DNA of 64,000 nt, taken from Forficula auricularia (lineage: Eukaryota > Arthropoda > Insecta > Dermaptera > Forficulidae). Each line of letters starts with the position of its first letter. Position 1 is the first letter of the stretch. The DNA lies in contig JALMQS010000880.1 in assembly GCA_024734495.1 (NCBI GenBank), positions 62,001 through 126,000 of the forward strand, in the 5' to 3' direction. The translations under genes were made by a program, and so were the position numbers. The notes below the pieces were generated by a model. The model was not told the origin of the DNA and searched no databases. It worked only from the letters and a program-made list of their open reading frames with translations. Positions 1-11,576 of the stretch are shown here, piece after piece.

Positions 1-2090
1 ATTTTTCTGCGGGCGCCCCCGTGTATATATATTAATTAGTTATTTATGAGGGAATCCAAACCCTTACTTTAGGTCTTAAAATCTTTTCAAACTTATCTAA
101 TTATCTATATATCTCTTCTCATAAAGATTAGAATTTCATAATATTTACAAACAACAAAGAACATGAAATTTTTGATAGAAAAACAAAAAAGGTTGTTAAC
201 TACGTAATCGGAGGTGTTATGTATATTTTTTGTATGTCAAAAGGATTAAATAATAAAATAATATCCATAACACCTCAGATTTCGTAGCAAAAAATCTTTC
301 TTGATTAAATTTTAACTCTATGGGAAATGTGTCTTTTAAATGCAATTTTTTGATAAATACAAAAATTCTTAGAGATGTTTTTGAGCAAATACCAAAAATG
401 AATTAAAGGTGGGTAATGAGAATTTGAAACTTCCGTGGGCCTCTGGCTCACCATCACTCTGCTGTGTGATATCTTTAGACGATAACTAACTCTAATTTTA
501 AATTTTACTTAGAATTGTTATATGAGACTACATGCAGACAGAGATCAATAGATTTTGGCTTCTAGGGTTCAAAAAAGTGCATTTTTAGCGAAAACTTCTA
601 TTCTAATAATAAAAGCTAAAATTTAGTTCTAAATAATACATAATAAGTAAACAATATTTTTACTTATTATCTATTAAAAATTTTCACCTAGAACCGACAC
701 CAAATTCTTTAAAGATTTCCAAATAATACCTATTCAAAAATTGAAAGCCGAATAAGTGATCTTGAATTAGAAGACGAATGAACGTAATATTATAAAAGAA
801 TCCAAATACTTTCATTATAAAATTGATTGATTTGTCTAACGCGTTCTGAAATCAGGTAGCGCTGTATAATTAATTTCACATGTGTCCAGATGGCTATAGG
901 TTTACTTTAGGTTTCACACTTTCGCACTATTTAGCACAACTAAATATATAGAAACACCGTTTCTATGTAATACATAGCAAATGATATGAAAATTGATTGA
1001 AATTAAAATGTTACAGAGTTTCGGCTTCTATTTCAAGAGCTGATCTCAATTATTGATTAGTGGGAAACTTTAAGCATTCAGAACAACCCTAATCTCGAAA
1101 TACATGAACTAATATGCGTTCAATAATTTAGTTACTCGGACCAATGGAATTCATGCCTGTAAACAAAAAAGTGAATGGTCAGTCAATTGGGCAAAATTCT
1201 CCCCTCTGTATCCTATTTGAATAACATATTATCATTGATGAATTAATTATCCACCGTAGCTGAAGGACAATTCATTCCGAACAACATTAAAGGTGAATAT
1301 CGCCTTAATGTGTTTGCATTTTCTATTATAAAATTTTTAATTTTCTATAATGAGTGGATGTTTTTGTAAAGAAGGTAAATACATTTAAAAATATTAAATT
1401 AGCACTAGTAAAAATGTAAATAAGTATAGAAATAAAATAGCATTAGTAAATCAAAAGAGGATTGTAGCAAATACATTATGTATAAATGTATAGAGTTAAA
1501 AACACATAATAATATCAACTATCTAAATATAAAAAGAAATAAATGGTTAAATGAGATTTTTAAATGATAGGGATGAAAATGTTTTAGTGTATGTCCACAC
1601 TAGTACGATTTTAGCATCAACTTTACTTTTAACTTGATCTTTAAACTTAACGCACGCCTTTAACTGTTGACACCAGTCAATAAACTATTAAATATTTCAC
1701 CAAATTTAAAAGCTTAAATTGCACTAGATGTAACAAATGGTGCTGCAATGTTAGTGATAATAGTGGTCTAATTTTATCCTTCATATTTGTCGTTGATAAC
1801 TATAAAATTAGACAATTAGGGTATTTGTGGGATTTTTTCATAAATTTAAGTTAAACCCCTCTGAACGTCAAAAAGTAAAAAATCACCTAAAAATGGCATT
1901 ACAGAATATTAGCCAAAAATGTATCAGTTAATAAAATTAATTTGATTTGTGAGATTAAATGTAAAATCAATTTTAATATGCTTTCATCTAACGAAGTAAT
2001 ATATGTATTTAACAGAAAATTTAGATAATTAGGAAGTGATACATATAATAGAGAAATTGAAACTGTGAGATGTCCCATTTAATCAGATTT
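1..2090. other. AT-rich DNA, no gene recognised
   Basis: No reading frame with recognisable protein similarity and no RNA gene is seen. A short segment at about 680-715 (core ttcacctagaaccgacacc) recurs in close form at 38679-38700 and reversed near 7090-7125, so it is part of a dispersed repeat family. Confidence 0.5.
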
Positions 2091-2091
2091 G

Positions 2092-2356
2092 TAATAATAA
2101 TAATAATAATTCCCTCATCAATATTATAGAAGCTATCATCTTTGATGTTTATAGCCGATGTATAGTATAGTATAAACCTCCTTCAAAAGGAGGGAAAATA
2201 ATAATAATAATAATAATGCGCGACAGTCCGGAGGTTCCTGAACCTTCCCTCAACAATAATATAGAAGCTATCATCTCTACTGTTTACAGTCGATGTGTAG
2301 TACCCAATCCTTCAAAAGAAGAGAAACTTATAATAATAATAATAATAATAATATTA
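2092..2356 (+). repeat. Two tandem LINE-tail-like units ending in (AAT)n
   Basis: Two related units, about 2110-2217 and 2248-2354, share segments such as atagaagctatcatct and cttcaaaag, and each ends in a run of AAT/TAA triplets; another short run lies just before the first. Simple TAA tails are typical of I-clade LINEs, so these may be two adjacent 3'-end fragments of such an element. The unit similarity is seen directly; the LINE origin is inference. Confidence 0.5.
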
Positions 2357-2647
2357 CATCGCACAACTTAAATATATTGTAAATGGGTTATTTTTCAGTG
2401 CACTAAGATGGCAGTTAGCACCATTTACCTTCTTGCTTATTCTCAATAAAATTACAATCTTGTATTATACTTATTTCTAGTAGAGTATTTTATAAAGATA
2501 TAAGAAATTATAATTTCGTCTAAGAAACTCGAAAAAAGTTTCTTTGTCTACCCTTGAATTTTATGTGAAAGTTGATAAGGGTCCCTCAACAATTCATATT
2601 TGTCGTTGATAACTATAAGATCATCAAGGTGATCCATTCGAATATCT

Positions 2648-2851
2648 AGCGGGCTATACGCGAAATGACGTTGGATTGTAGCTAAGTGGATCACATCTTT
2701 TTCTCTCTTGGTCCAGACTTAAGACTCCGCAGACTTCAATAGCGTAATCCGCAGTAGTTTCGCGATAAATATGTTTTTCAAATAAGCGCGGTCAAAACAA
2801 TTCTCATTGATATAGCAATTATTCTTTGTTATATTAATTAGAAAAATTAGA
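2648..2851 (+). repeat. Solo arm of a palindromic element
   Basis: This segment matches one arm (about 36026-36225) of the large palindrome at 35685-36220. Shared blocks include gcgaaatgacgttggatt, ctctcttggtccaga and the end attattctttg. Here only one arm is present, with several substitutions, so it is an older or unpaired copy. Confidence 0.6.
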
Positions 2852-2857
2852 AAAATT

Positions 2858-3100
2858 TACAGACCCTTTAGTAGCCCCCTGGACCCCAAACTCCACCCCC
2901 TGGGGAACGGATAAACATAGGTATATATACAGTCACAAATGTCCTTTAGTATCCCCTGGATATAGGTACAGACACAGAAAGAAATACTCTTTAGTACCTG
3001 AAAACCCCCACCCCTGCCCTCCCTAGGCCCCCCTTCCGCCCCCTGGGGGACGGACATAGGTACAGAGGCAGGCACAAATGCGCTTTAGTAGTATAGGATA
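2858..3100. repeat. C-rich imperfect tandem block
   Basis: An island of C-rich DNA in AT-rich surroundings. It is built from imperfect units beginning with ctttagta and containing ccccctgg and ggacataggtacaga, seen at about 2868, 2944, 2990 and 3082. The open frame across it on the minus strand looks like a by-product of low stop-codon density. The minus strand has several G runs that could form quadruplexes. Confidence 0.5.
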
Positions 3101-4930
3101 TTTATATATAAGAATCCGTTTTATTATAAAAAATATTTAAATAGATATGGACTATTTTTTCATATGCCTAGGTAAGACGGTACGAGTAGTCGTCATATTA
3201 TTGTTTTCTGAAGAAACCAAAAAGAGTAAACATATTTAAATATATTCAATTAATATGAGTAGTTTTAAAATTAATTAATCTTCTAAAAGACTATGGAAAT
3301 TAATAGATTATTAACCCACAAAGAGGTTGTAGCTCATACACAAAGTGAAGACTTAAATACACATAAAATTACATCAGGCTAATAAAGTTGAGAGATAATA
3401 AGATGGAATCAGAATAGAAGAAAAATTCGTCGACTAAAAATTCAACCACCATCCGATTCCACAAAACTTCCCTTCCAAAGGGGAATAATAAAAGCTATAA
3501 AACTCAGCGGACAGAGAGAACATATAATAAAAGAACCAGAAACAAAAGAAAAAAAACTCAAGTAATGTGAAAAAGAAAGGAGGTAAGGTCAGAGCGAAAG
3601 CCATCAACCAGGGTGGTCTATTGAAACAGAACATCTTGCATATTTAATATTTCAAAAAGCAATCCTAATAAAATTTGTTATTCATCTAAGCAAGAAGTCT
3701 TTAATTGAATTATTATTTATATACAAACAAATGAGTCTCACAAAAACTAAAAAAATTGTATACTCAAAGGATTAGGTAAAACATTAAAATTAATTAAATT
3801 AAATTAAAGATGTGTGATCGATTGGGAAGGCGTTTGAATATAGATTTAAATTAATTTTACTAATTTAATAAGACCATTTCCAACCATTATTAATTAATAT
3901 CATGTTTCACCCAAAACTTACACCACTTTCTCTAAGTAAAAAAATATTCTATAAGTATTTGTTTGTCAATAGGAATATCATCATAATAATTCAAAATGGT
4001 AAATCTCTTATAAAAGAAATTTCAATTTTAATTTAGATATTGGTTCAAGTAAGTGTTTTCAATTGACTCAATGAAATTACCCCTTTAAATGAGAGGTCCT
4101 TTTAAATTGTTTGTACTTTTTCTCAAAAGTGGCTATAACGATTTTTTGCTATTTTTCGATTTACATGTTCTTTGTTGTCGAATAATTTTATTGACAAGAT
4201 ATAGAAACGTTTACAGCTATTACTTATATTTCCAAATTTTATAATCAGTTTAGAAATAGAAAATTTCTTTGTCGTTATGCTTAGTTTATAACTGGTTTCT
4301 CCAAAATCTTAACGACTTAAAATATGATGTAGATAGTTGAAAATGTCAGGCAAAAGAAAAACTACATAATATTTTTGGTATGTAATACTCTAATTACAGC
4401 AAATGATACTAGCACAAGTTCTGACCAAATAACGTTCATAAGAGTGTTAATTTATACGCATGTGAGGCAATAAGCCTGGATACCAGGCGTCCCTAGTATT
4501 GAATTCACTCCAAATTTTTGTTTAAAAACATCTGAAAAGTGAAGAAATATAATTTCCAACCATGATTTATTTTCTGTCGGTTTGTGGAGTCTGTAAGTTT
4601 GTCTGGATTCCGATAGCTAGGATAGCTCAAGAATGGAAATTCGTAGAACATTTCTTCATGTGCAAAAATGTGTGCATTTTTAATATCGAAAACTGATTAG
4701 ATTTCGGACTCACTAGATTTTGAACTTCAGGATCAAAAATACAGAAAGCATAATTTTTTCTTTGATTTTATTGAGATTTTAAGGCCATGACATGATATCG
4801 GTACAAAAGAGCGTATCGGGTCTTGAAAATGTTTTCACTTTTTCCTCAATTATTCAAACTTATAGCAAATAAAAAATATAAATATTTTTTATAAATTTTT
4901 TTCTTCTTTTCAAAACACAAGCACCTGACT
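3101..4930. other. AT-rich DNA, no gene recognised
   Basis: No supported gene. The stretch at about 4590-4745 resembles segments near 12900-13050, 15960-16090, 28010-28110 and 37680-37780 (recurring words attagatttcgga, cttttgttcttgag and similar), marking an old dispersed repeat family. Confidence 0.4.
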
Positions 4931-4975
4931 AGTACAAAGAAGTATAAATTAAAATACAAAAATAATTTTTATAAA

Positions 4976-6056
4976 AAAAATAAAACCGACTTCAAAAAAT
5001 TAAATGCAACAAATAAAATAATAAGAACTCAAAAAATAAAATAAAATGCACTAAAAGGTATAAAATAATCATCTAATTTAGTTACAACTAAAACGATGAA
5101 ATTGTTACATGAAATCACTTTTTGAAGTCGGTGCCAAAAATATACATTTTATGAATCGAACTCGACGGATCCTACTTAGTACGTTTGACGACTAAACTGG
5201 CTTTATATAGTTTGTTTAGCACCGACTTCAAAAAGTGATTTCATGTAAAAATTTCATCGTTTAGTTGTAACTAAATCGGATAATTATTTTATACTTTTTA
5301 GTGTGATTTTATTTTATTTTTGAGTTCTTATTATTTTGTTTGTTGCATTTAATTTTTTTGAAGTCGGTTTTATTTTTTTTTATAAATATTATTTTTATTT
5401 TTATCTTTTTATTTAGTGATGTTATTAATAGTGACTTAAAATAATACCTTGCATGTATCTCGTAAGAGAAAGGGTCGGGCGAATGAATCAGGAAATGATA
5501 ATAAAATTCAAATATTATAGAAATTCTCTCGAAACGTTTGAGGGTTTTAAATGAATGTTTTAAGATTGTTTCTTATAAAAAAAGATTTTATTTATTATAA
5601 TTCCGATTATTTGCTCAATTGGAGATTTACGTTATTTCTTCATTGATCATATCATCAGATCTTGACCAAATTAATATGGGACCACCCCTAAAGTACCCCC
5701 TTTCCAAAAAAAAGAACCATCGAAATCGGTCTACGAGGCAAAAAGTTCTCGCTGAACATACATAAAAATAAATAAATAAATAGGTATCTTGACTACCTTG
5801 GAGCTATATTGATCCAAACGCAGAAAGAATCATTAAAATCGGTACATAAACAAAGAAGTTATGCGTGAACGTACCCAACAACAAAGGTCCAATACCAATG
5901 AAATTTATATCTTTACCAATCGGAAACTAGACTGAACCAAATGCAAAAAAAATCATCAAAATCGGTTCACAATTGGCGAAGAAATTAGGTAACATAGACA
6001 CAAAAAAAAATTCAGTCGAATTGAGAACCTCCTCCTTTTTTGAAGTCGATTAAAAA
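4976..6056. mobile_element. Non-autonomous element with ACCGACTTCAAAAA ends and internal palindrome
   Basis: The left end reads accgacttcaaaaaa and the right end ttttttgaagtcgat, roughly inverted. Inside, 4938-5133 and 5221-5417 are inverted copies of each other, each itself bounded by accgacttcaaaaa and tttttgaagtcggt. The right part (5650-6056) contains three imperfect repeats of a phrase about atcgaaatcggt with a following small word. No transposase is seen. It resembles repeats common in insect genomes; the superfamily is not determined. Confidence 0.55.
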
Positions 6057-7165
6057 TATAATTTAAACTTTCAAAAATGTATAACTAGAGAGAACATTAA
6101 AACAAAATTAGGGAGGTTTCTATTATTTCTCATTACCTCATTTGAAACTTTCTTTTCATTTTCATTTTGAAGTCCCAGTAAATGCTATCAGCATAACAAA
6201 GCTTTTTCACAGTATATCCATTATAACGAACCTTAGGGGCTTTCGATGAGATTTTTGCTTAATTGTTCTTATCCTACAAAACAAATATTTAAGATCCATA
6301 AACTCACGATGATATTACAACAAATCGAAAGTTTGACAGGTGTTTGAGTTTTTTACCTTGTTTTGCGAGATTCCCATCCTGGGTTTTCATTCTTTAATTA
6401 CGTTATTAAGGAATTACGAATAATAATAACAATTGGAGGGTCGATGTCACCTGGTCTTGAATAACCATCGATACTCCTCATAACAAATAGATATCGAGCA
6501 ATGCAAATGACAGCTTCTGCAAATTTATTATACATACATCTTGTATAATATAACTAATGTTTGCCTCCGTAACATGTTGATCGATAAATATTCTCTAAAT
6601 GAGAAATTTGGAATCGAACATTCTAGGTAGAGTAGTGTACTTCTATCCTTGTCCGCATGAGAAAATGAAATGTGTTCTGTTCGTAAAAATATTTACTTTA
6701 CAAAAAGAATTTTCAGCTTCACCAACCACAGGTACGCCTTTGGTTTGAACAAGTATACAAAAACTAACTCGTGTCATGAAGTTGACATTTCATATGTTTA
6801 CATTATTATTTTTATTTAAAATCACATCAGGATACTTTTCTCATTTTGTATGCAGCATTAGATTCAATCGAGATTCAGATATAGAAAACAAATCTCAATC
6901 ATATCTTCGTAATAACAAATTATTAAATAAATAAATAAATAAAACTATGTAGAATAGATAACCCATTGAGTTATTATGAAAAAACCGTTGTAACTAACTT
7001 CTAAAGTGGCAATTGAATTATGGCCGATGACCTAATGAGCCTGAACAAAAACTTAAACTACTGAAATGAAATTCAATAGTTTTTAAGGAATTTGGTGTTG
7101 GTACTTGGTGAAACATTTTTTAAAATTGATAGCGTTTTTCTTTAGGAGACGGACTGGTATAAATA
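6057..7165. other. AT-rich DNA, no gene recognised
   Basis: No supported coding region, RNA gene or clear repeat apart from short simple-sequence runs such as (aaat)n near 6925-6945. Confidence 0.4.
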
Positions 7166-7238
7166 TGTAATTGGATGTTGATGGGCAGTCCACGGTGGTT
7201 TACAAAAATAGATTATAATGGTTTTATTGTTTTACATT

Positions 7239-7297
7239 TAATGTTAGAAACTAGACGTTTCGGAGATTTATTCTCTCCTTCTTCAGGTAACAAAAAG
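7239..7297 (-). ncRNA. Hammerhead ribozyme motif (left arm)
   Basis: Read on the minus strand, CUGAAGA is at 7286-7280, one extra A at 7279, stem II pairs 7278-7274 with 7266-7262, GAAA is 7261-7258, then C-G-U-C to 7254, so the predicted cut is after 7254. Stem III is only A-U and C-G with no loop, as in minimal hammerheads thought to act as dimers. Helix I is weaker than in the right-arm copy because the two bases after the cut do not pair. Confidence 0.55.
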
Positions 7298-7424
7298 TCA
7301 ATGAAGAGTAGTTCAATCATAATTACTTCTTGTCTCTTTGGCAATGCCAAAAAAAACATTATAAAGTTTTTTTGGCATTGTCAAAGGAGACAGGAAGTAA
7401 TATGATTTGAACTACTTTCATTGA

Positions 7425-7481
7425 CTTTTGTTATCCTGAAGAAGGAGAGAATAAATCTCCGAAACGTCGGTTTTAACAAAT
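7425..7481 (+). ncRNA. Hammerhead ribozyme motif (right arm)
   Basis: CUGAAGA 7436-7442, extra A 7443, stem II 7444-7448 with 7456-7460 (five pairs, seven-nt loop), GAAA 7461-7464, then CGUC, predicted cut after 7468. Helix I pairs 7469-7471 with 7433-7435 (one G-U pair) and, after a U bulge, 7475-7479 with 7428-7432. All core residues of the hammerhead consensus are present; the extra A before stem II is the one departure. Activity is inferred. Confidence 0.65.
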
Positions 7482-7568
7482 AAATGTAAAACAATAAAAC
7501 CATTATAGTCTTATTTTTTACAACCACCGTGGACTGCCTTCATCAACATCCAATCATACATTTTTTAA

Positions 7569-7673
7569 ATTATTGGATAAAAAATACTTTAGGTAGGGTT
7601 GATGTAAAATGAAATTTATTTTATCTTTATATCTTTAATGTGAAACCTACCAAGTATTTTTTTATCCAATAAT
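7569..7673. repeat. Short inverted repeat
   Basis: Arms of about 29 bp at 7570-7598 and 7643-7672 (core attggataaaaaatac against its reverse complement, plus aggtagg/cctacc) enclose about 45 bp. It has the form of a small MITE or hairpin element; no target duplication was recognised. Confidence 0.55.
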
Positions 7674-8687
7674 TTTGAAATGAAATACTTTCAAGAAATT
7701 AAAAGCTGAACAATGCCTTAAGAGATTTCGAAATGAGAAGAAACAACATAGTTAAATATATACACACTATCTGAAAATAGTCAACGATCTATTTTTCTTT
7801 TTCGTGGCCAAATTAAACTCATTGCCGATTTACTTATTTTCATGACTTCTAAATGTTGGTGCTCCGATCCCGCTTCAAACTTTCCAGTGTACTACATTGT
7901 TTTGTCCCTTAAGACCTGTATTCTCTTTCTAGGATACAGGAGCCAGTTTTTTTACTTATGCCCTTTCTTGGAACAACTCGCTCTTTCATTTCTATCATTA
8001 CAAAAAAATATGGTCTATTTTAATAGAGGAAAATCTTGTTCGACCTCGAGAGAAGAAAGGCCTCGGAAAACTAAGAAAAGAATAAGGAACGGATCTGGCT
8101 AATGAGCCTAATCCATGATAGAAGATAATGATGATAACATATATGTAAGAAAATTTTCACTTGATATTCAAGGATCTAACTCATTCCTATTTAGTCTTTT
8201 GGTTATACGAGTATGATCGAAACAAATTTATGAACTACTCAAAACGCTAAAAATCAAGAAAAATATTAAAGATTTATTTATTTATAAAATATAAACACTA
8301 GAATTTTTATTAAGCATTTAATATTTTAATTTAGAATAAAGGCTCTAAGTTGAAGGGGAGGAATGAGTGGGAGTGTAGCGTTATCAACTTCTACGGCGGG
8401 TTTCAAGTTGATCTCCTCTCCCACCCCTCAAGTCATTTTTATTAAAAATTACTTTATAAGCAACAATCTGATAATGATATCAATTTCATAAAGAGCTTTG
8501 AAAAACAAAATGTAACTGATTATTATAATTTATGGTGAATGAATAATGTAAATATTTGATATTGATAGCTTTAATTTTTATAAATCTTGTGTACATAAAT
8601 TAATCAATTTCACACAATGACAGACGTTGTTTTGATTTTTTTTCATTTCTACTATCTCTAACTCGCTGGTTTTGGGAGCGATTAGTA
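7674..8687. other. AT-rich DNA, no gene recognised
   Basis: Short open frames here show no recognisable protein and no convincing splice context. Confidence 0.35.
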
Positions 8688-8929
8688 AGGGGCCATTCAT
8701 AAAATACGTCACGCGGAATGTCACCTTTTTGGACCCCCTTTTCGTCACGCTGCGTCACATTTTCTGGTACCTCCCTAACAAATATAACGCCACAAAAGCT
8801 AGATCCCCCATCTATAAACGATTTATTACTGACAAGTTAAGAAAAAAAATTAAAATAAAATTGATTAAGTGCGATGTAGGGTTTTCTTAGATCCCCCCTT
8901 GGTGCAAACTTATTTTATGAATGGCCCCT
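8688..8929. mobile_element. MITE with AGGGGCCATTCATAAAAT inverted ends
   Basis: The element begins aggggccattcataaaat and ends with its exact reverse complement, giving 18-bp terminal inverted repeats around about 205 bp. The next bases (acgtcacgc) are also typical of this widespread arthropod family. No transposase is encoded; an open frame inside it is incidental. Confidence 0.75.
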
Positions 8930-9896
8930 AAACGGCTACAATCATAAAGACTAACATCCCCTAAAAATAGTAGCTCTTCACCCAAATCAAACTCGAAATA
9001 AAGGTTAAATAACCTTTAAATTTATTTTTCAACATATATCTATTATATTAGATATTGCCTTTTGAGAGAAAAAAGTGTCGTTAAGAAACGTAAAATGTTT
9101 TAAAACAATGGAGATCAATATAAAACAGATAATAAAATAGAACTGTCAAGAGTTCCGAGAACAAGAAATTTACTTCGGATGTATTTTTTTTAATGCATTT
9201 TTGAAAAGAAGAAAACCCCCAGGGCGTTTGTCTTCTCTTTCACGGACATTGAGTGTTAGCCTCTTGAGATTTAACTCAAGAAAATAGCAGTTCCAAATCG
9301 GTGGTCATTTCCTTTTTATTATATTAAGTTGTACATTAAACAAGTAGCTTATGATTTACCCATACGAGTAAAGAATATTTTATTTATTTATTTACCTAAT
9401 AATAGATTAAAATCAATATTAAAATGTTCATTAGGAGTGTATACCAAAATGGTTGAAAGAAGGTTAAATTATTCAAAACAAATAGGTTTAAATCTCGATA
9501 TTCTTTACATGGCAATTTTTGCCAAGTGAATGGTTTGAGTTAAAAAGTTGAAACCTATCACGGAAGCGGATTTTCTTAATGTAAACATGTGTACCAATTT
9601 TCAGTTTACTAATTACATCCGTTTAATAGCTCCCATATGATAATTCGATTTTTTTCTTATTTTCCTTATGATATGAACCGAAAAATCCGCAGATAGAAAA
9701 TACGAAATCTAACCAGTTCTTCGTTTTGGAAATGTAAATATGTTGGCATTAGGACTTACTTTGTACAACATTTTGTTATTAATAATCGTAAGTATATGAA
9801 TTCAGACAGCTTTATTTTTTATTACTAATGAACAAAAAATATTATAATTATAATTATAATATATTCCTTATCAGATCGGATAAGTTTGATAAAATA
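8930..9896. other. AT-rich DNA, no gene recognised
   Basis: No feature is supported. A fragment at about 9670-9740 resembles the dispersed repeat seen near 4600 and 12900. Confidence 0.35.
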
Positions 9897-10049
9897 ATTT
9901 GTAATGTTAAATTTAGGGAACGAAGAAAAGATTATTTTTATTATAGACAAAAGGATCAGCCGGGGTTCGAACCCGGGATCTTCGCATGTGCGCTGCGATG
10001 CTTTGTCATAAGAGCCTTAGCTCCTATATCCTCTTAGCCACTGATCCCC
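9897..10049 (-). mobile_element. tRNA-derived SINE with intact tRNA-like head
   Basis: On the minus strand the head spans 10047-9953: a 7-bp acceptor-like stem (10047-10041 with 9959-9953), a D-arm-like hairpin, a long variable-arm-like stem and a perfect T arm with TTCGAAC in the loop (B box). A clear anticodon stem is lacking and the length is 95 nt, so it is not called a tRNA gene. A short body follows to about 9897 and recurs with part of the head at 14785-14858, which supports a SINE family. Confidence 0.65.
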
Positions 10050-10845
10050 GAACTCAAACTAATACCTAATGTCTATATGAATTATTGAAATTTCTTTAAT
10101 CTCTTCCTCGTTCATTTTTCGCAGCATGGCCTTGACTTCATTAATTAAACAATTAAACAATATCCCAGCGCCATTTGTAATATTTTCGAAATTGGTCAAC
10201 TGTAATAAATATATGTTTATCTAAAAGAGTGAGTGGTGTGAAAAAATGGTCGATGAAAAAAAAAGAATCCATGCCCACTAGGGTAGAACTTAGCTATACC
10301 TGGTGAAATTTTTTTTCCGGAAAAGTTTTTGGGACAAAGCTCAAATTAGGAGGTTAGGTAAAAAAATAATTTGTACAAAATCTGAGATCGATCAGACAAC
10401 GCGAACAGGTGGCGCATCTCATTTGAAAATTTGAAATTTTTAGAATTTTGCGATATTCGGTTACTATATTATGTTATACGTCGCTAAATTGAAACAAAGA
10501 ATAAATACATCGATGGGCATGAAATTACTAAACATTATCTTCCGAAATCCCGCCTCTACCTTTGTCATTCAACCATTATTATACACATAGATCAAAAGAA
10601 AAAAAAATTCTAATGAATTCAATATTATGCCTACCTCCTAGGCGCATCGAGAAACGGATTTATTTTAGTAATATAAGTACATAATAAAAGTAAACTTTTT
10701 TTTTATATATTTCAAGAAGAGATTTAATTGGTATTGGTAAATTAATAGAAATAAGATTATTGTCCCAAAATAAATTTTATTTAACCAAATAGGAATCAAA
10801 CCAAATATAATGCCAATGTTTTTTTTAATGCAATCCGAATTCACA
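10050..10845. other. AT-rich DNA, no gene recognised
   Basis: Nothing recognisable apart from short A- and T-rich runs. Confidence 0.35.
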
Positions 10846-10851
10846 TGTGCA

Positions 10852-11150
10852 TGCAGTAAGAGATGCAGCCCTTCATGGATCTCGAAAGACCCTTGCATTA
10901 CCGAAGAGAAGGGAAAGTTGATTAAGTGAGAGGGTGTAGACGTAGGTGTCTATGCACTCTGGTTTTGAAGCTTTGAAGATTAATGAGACAGGATTTGGGC
11001 CTTGTAGATGGTAAGAAGATGTGGGGGCTTGTAAAATCGCTTGGACCTGAATAAGTAGCCAATCTTCCATGCTGCAGATTTCGCCACAGAGGAGATGTGT
11101 TCAGTCCAAGACAGGTCAGATGCGACAGAGACGCCCATGTTGATTTCCTA
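10852..11150 (-). mobile_element. Internally deleted jockey-type LINE 3' fragment
   Basis: Minus-strand translation matches the LINE at 34071-35284: a segment corresponding to VAKSAAWKIGYLFRSK and following residues, then a jump to the C-terminal LQTFKTRVHRHLRLHP and the same 3' end (ggtctttcgagatcca). The roughly 390 bp coding for the middle of the C-terminal domain are missing. There is no catalytic core. Confidence 0.7.
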
Positions 11151-11576
11151 CTGCCGCTGTCGGGGTATTTTTTTCTATATTCTGAAACAATTTGTATGGT
11201 AAATTGTTTCTCGTCTTCGCTTCTTGAAAGATTTCTATTGTAGACTTCCATGAGTTTCACTCCTCGTTCAGCGATGTCGTTTACAATTTGAAGTTTTTCT
11301 ACAATTTCCAGTCCAATTTGGAAACTGCTATTAACATCCCATTCAAGAGGATCTTTTTGTAAAAAAATCCATTGAAGTGGAAAATCTCACAAAAAATCCT
11401 CTTGTATTTTGTGAAATGAAGTTCTCTATGCCCTTTGTTAAAAAATTATCCACATCATTTGGAAAAATTTCAAATTTTTTCATACTGTTCTCGCCACTAT
11501 CAATTTTATCCAATAACTCCACCATCCGTTTCTTGGTGTTTCATCTAATTTCTTTGTCAAAAATGCTAGGGCTGCT
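11151..11576 (-). pseudogene. Broken reading frame of an uncharacterised arthropod protein family
   Basis: Minus-strand frames give two overlapping pieces. 11525-11343 encodes a segment with ELLDKIDSGENSMKKFEIFP and NTRGFFVRFSTSMDFFTK. 11365-11160 encodes KDPLEWDVNSSFQIGLEI, a VNDIAERGVKL motif and EYRKKYPDS. The frame changes between about 11352 and 11368 near T/A runs. The AERGVKL...DEKQF...YRKKYPD pattern recalls uncharacterised, possibly transposon-linked proteins of arthropods; that similarity is from memory. Upstream of 11525 the frame shifts again. At about 11150 it is fused to the jockey fragment, giving a chimeric open frame. Confidence 0.5.

Larger units (their letters stand above)
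7166..7560. mobile_element. 395-bp palindromic element with two hammerhead cores
   Basis: Left arm 7166-7357 and right arm 7366-7560 are imperfect inverted copies around a loop of about 8 nt. The outer ends share tggatgttgat and the inner ends tgccaaaaaaaac. Each arm contains a hammerhead-ribozyme core, one on each strand. No protein of its own is recognisable; the open frame across the left half arises by chance from the palindrome. Confidence 0.8.

Noticed and set aside
3434..3634. Small hydrophobic minus-strand protein
   Set aside because: Phe/Tyr-rich translation of AT-rich DNA; no splice, start or homology evidence.
7175..7405. 76-codon plus-strand protein
   Set aside because: It spans one arm and the loop of a palindromic non-coding element and resembles no protein.
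8672..8890. 72-codon plus-strand protein
   Set aside because: It lies almost wholly inside the MITE at 8688-8929 and starts at a non-ATG codon.
9953..10047. Functional tRNA gene with long variable arm
   Set aside because: Acceptor and T arms pair well, but no normal anticodon stem-loop can be drawn, and the flanking body recurs with a partial head at 14785-14858, as in a SINE.
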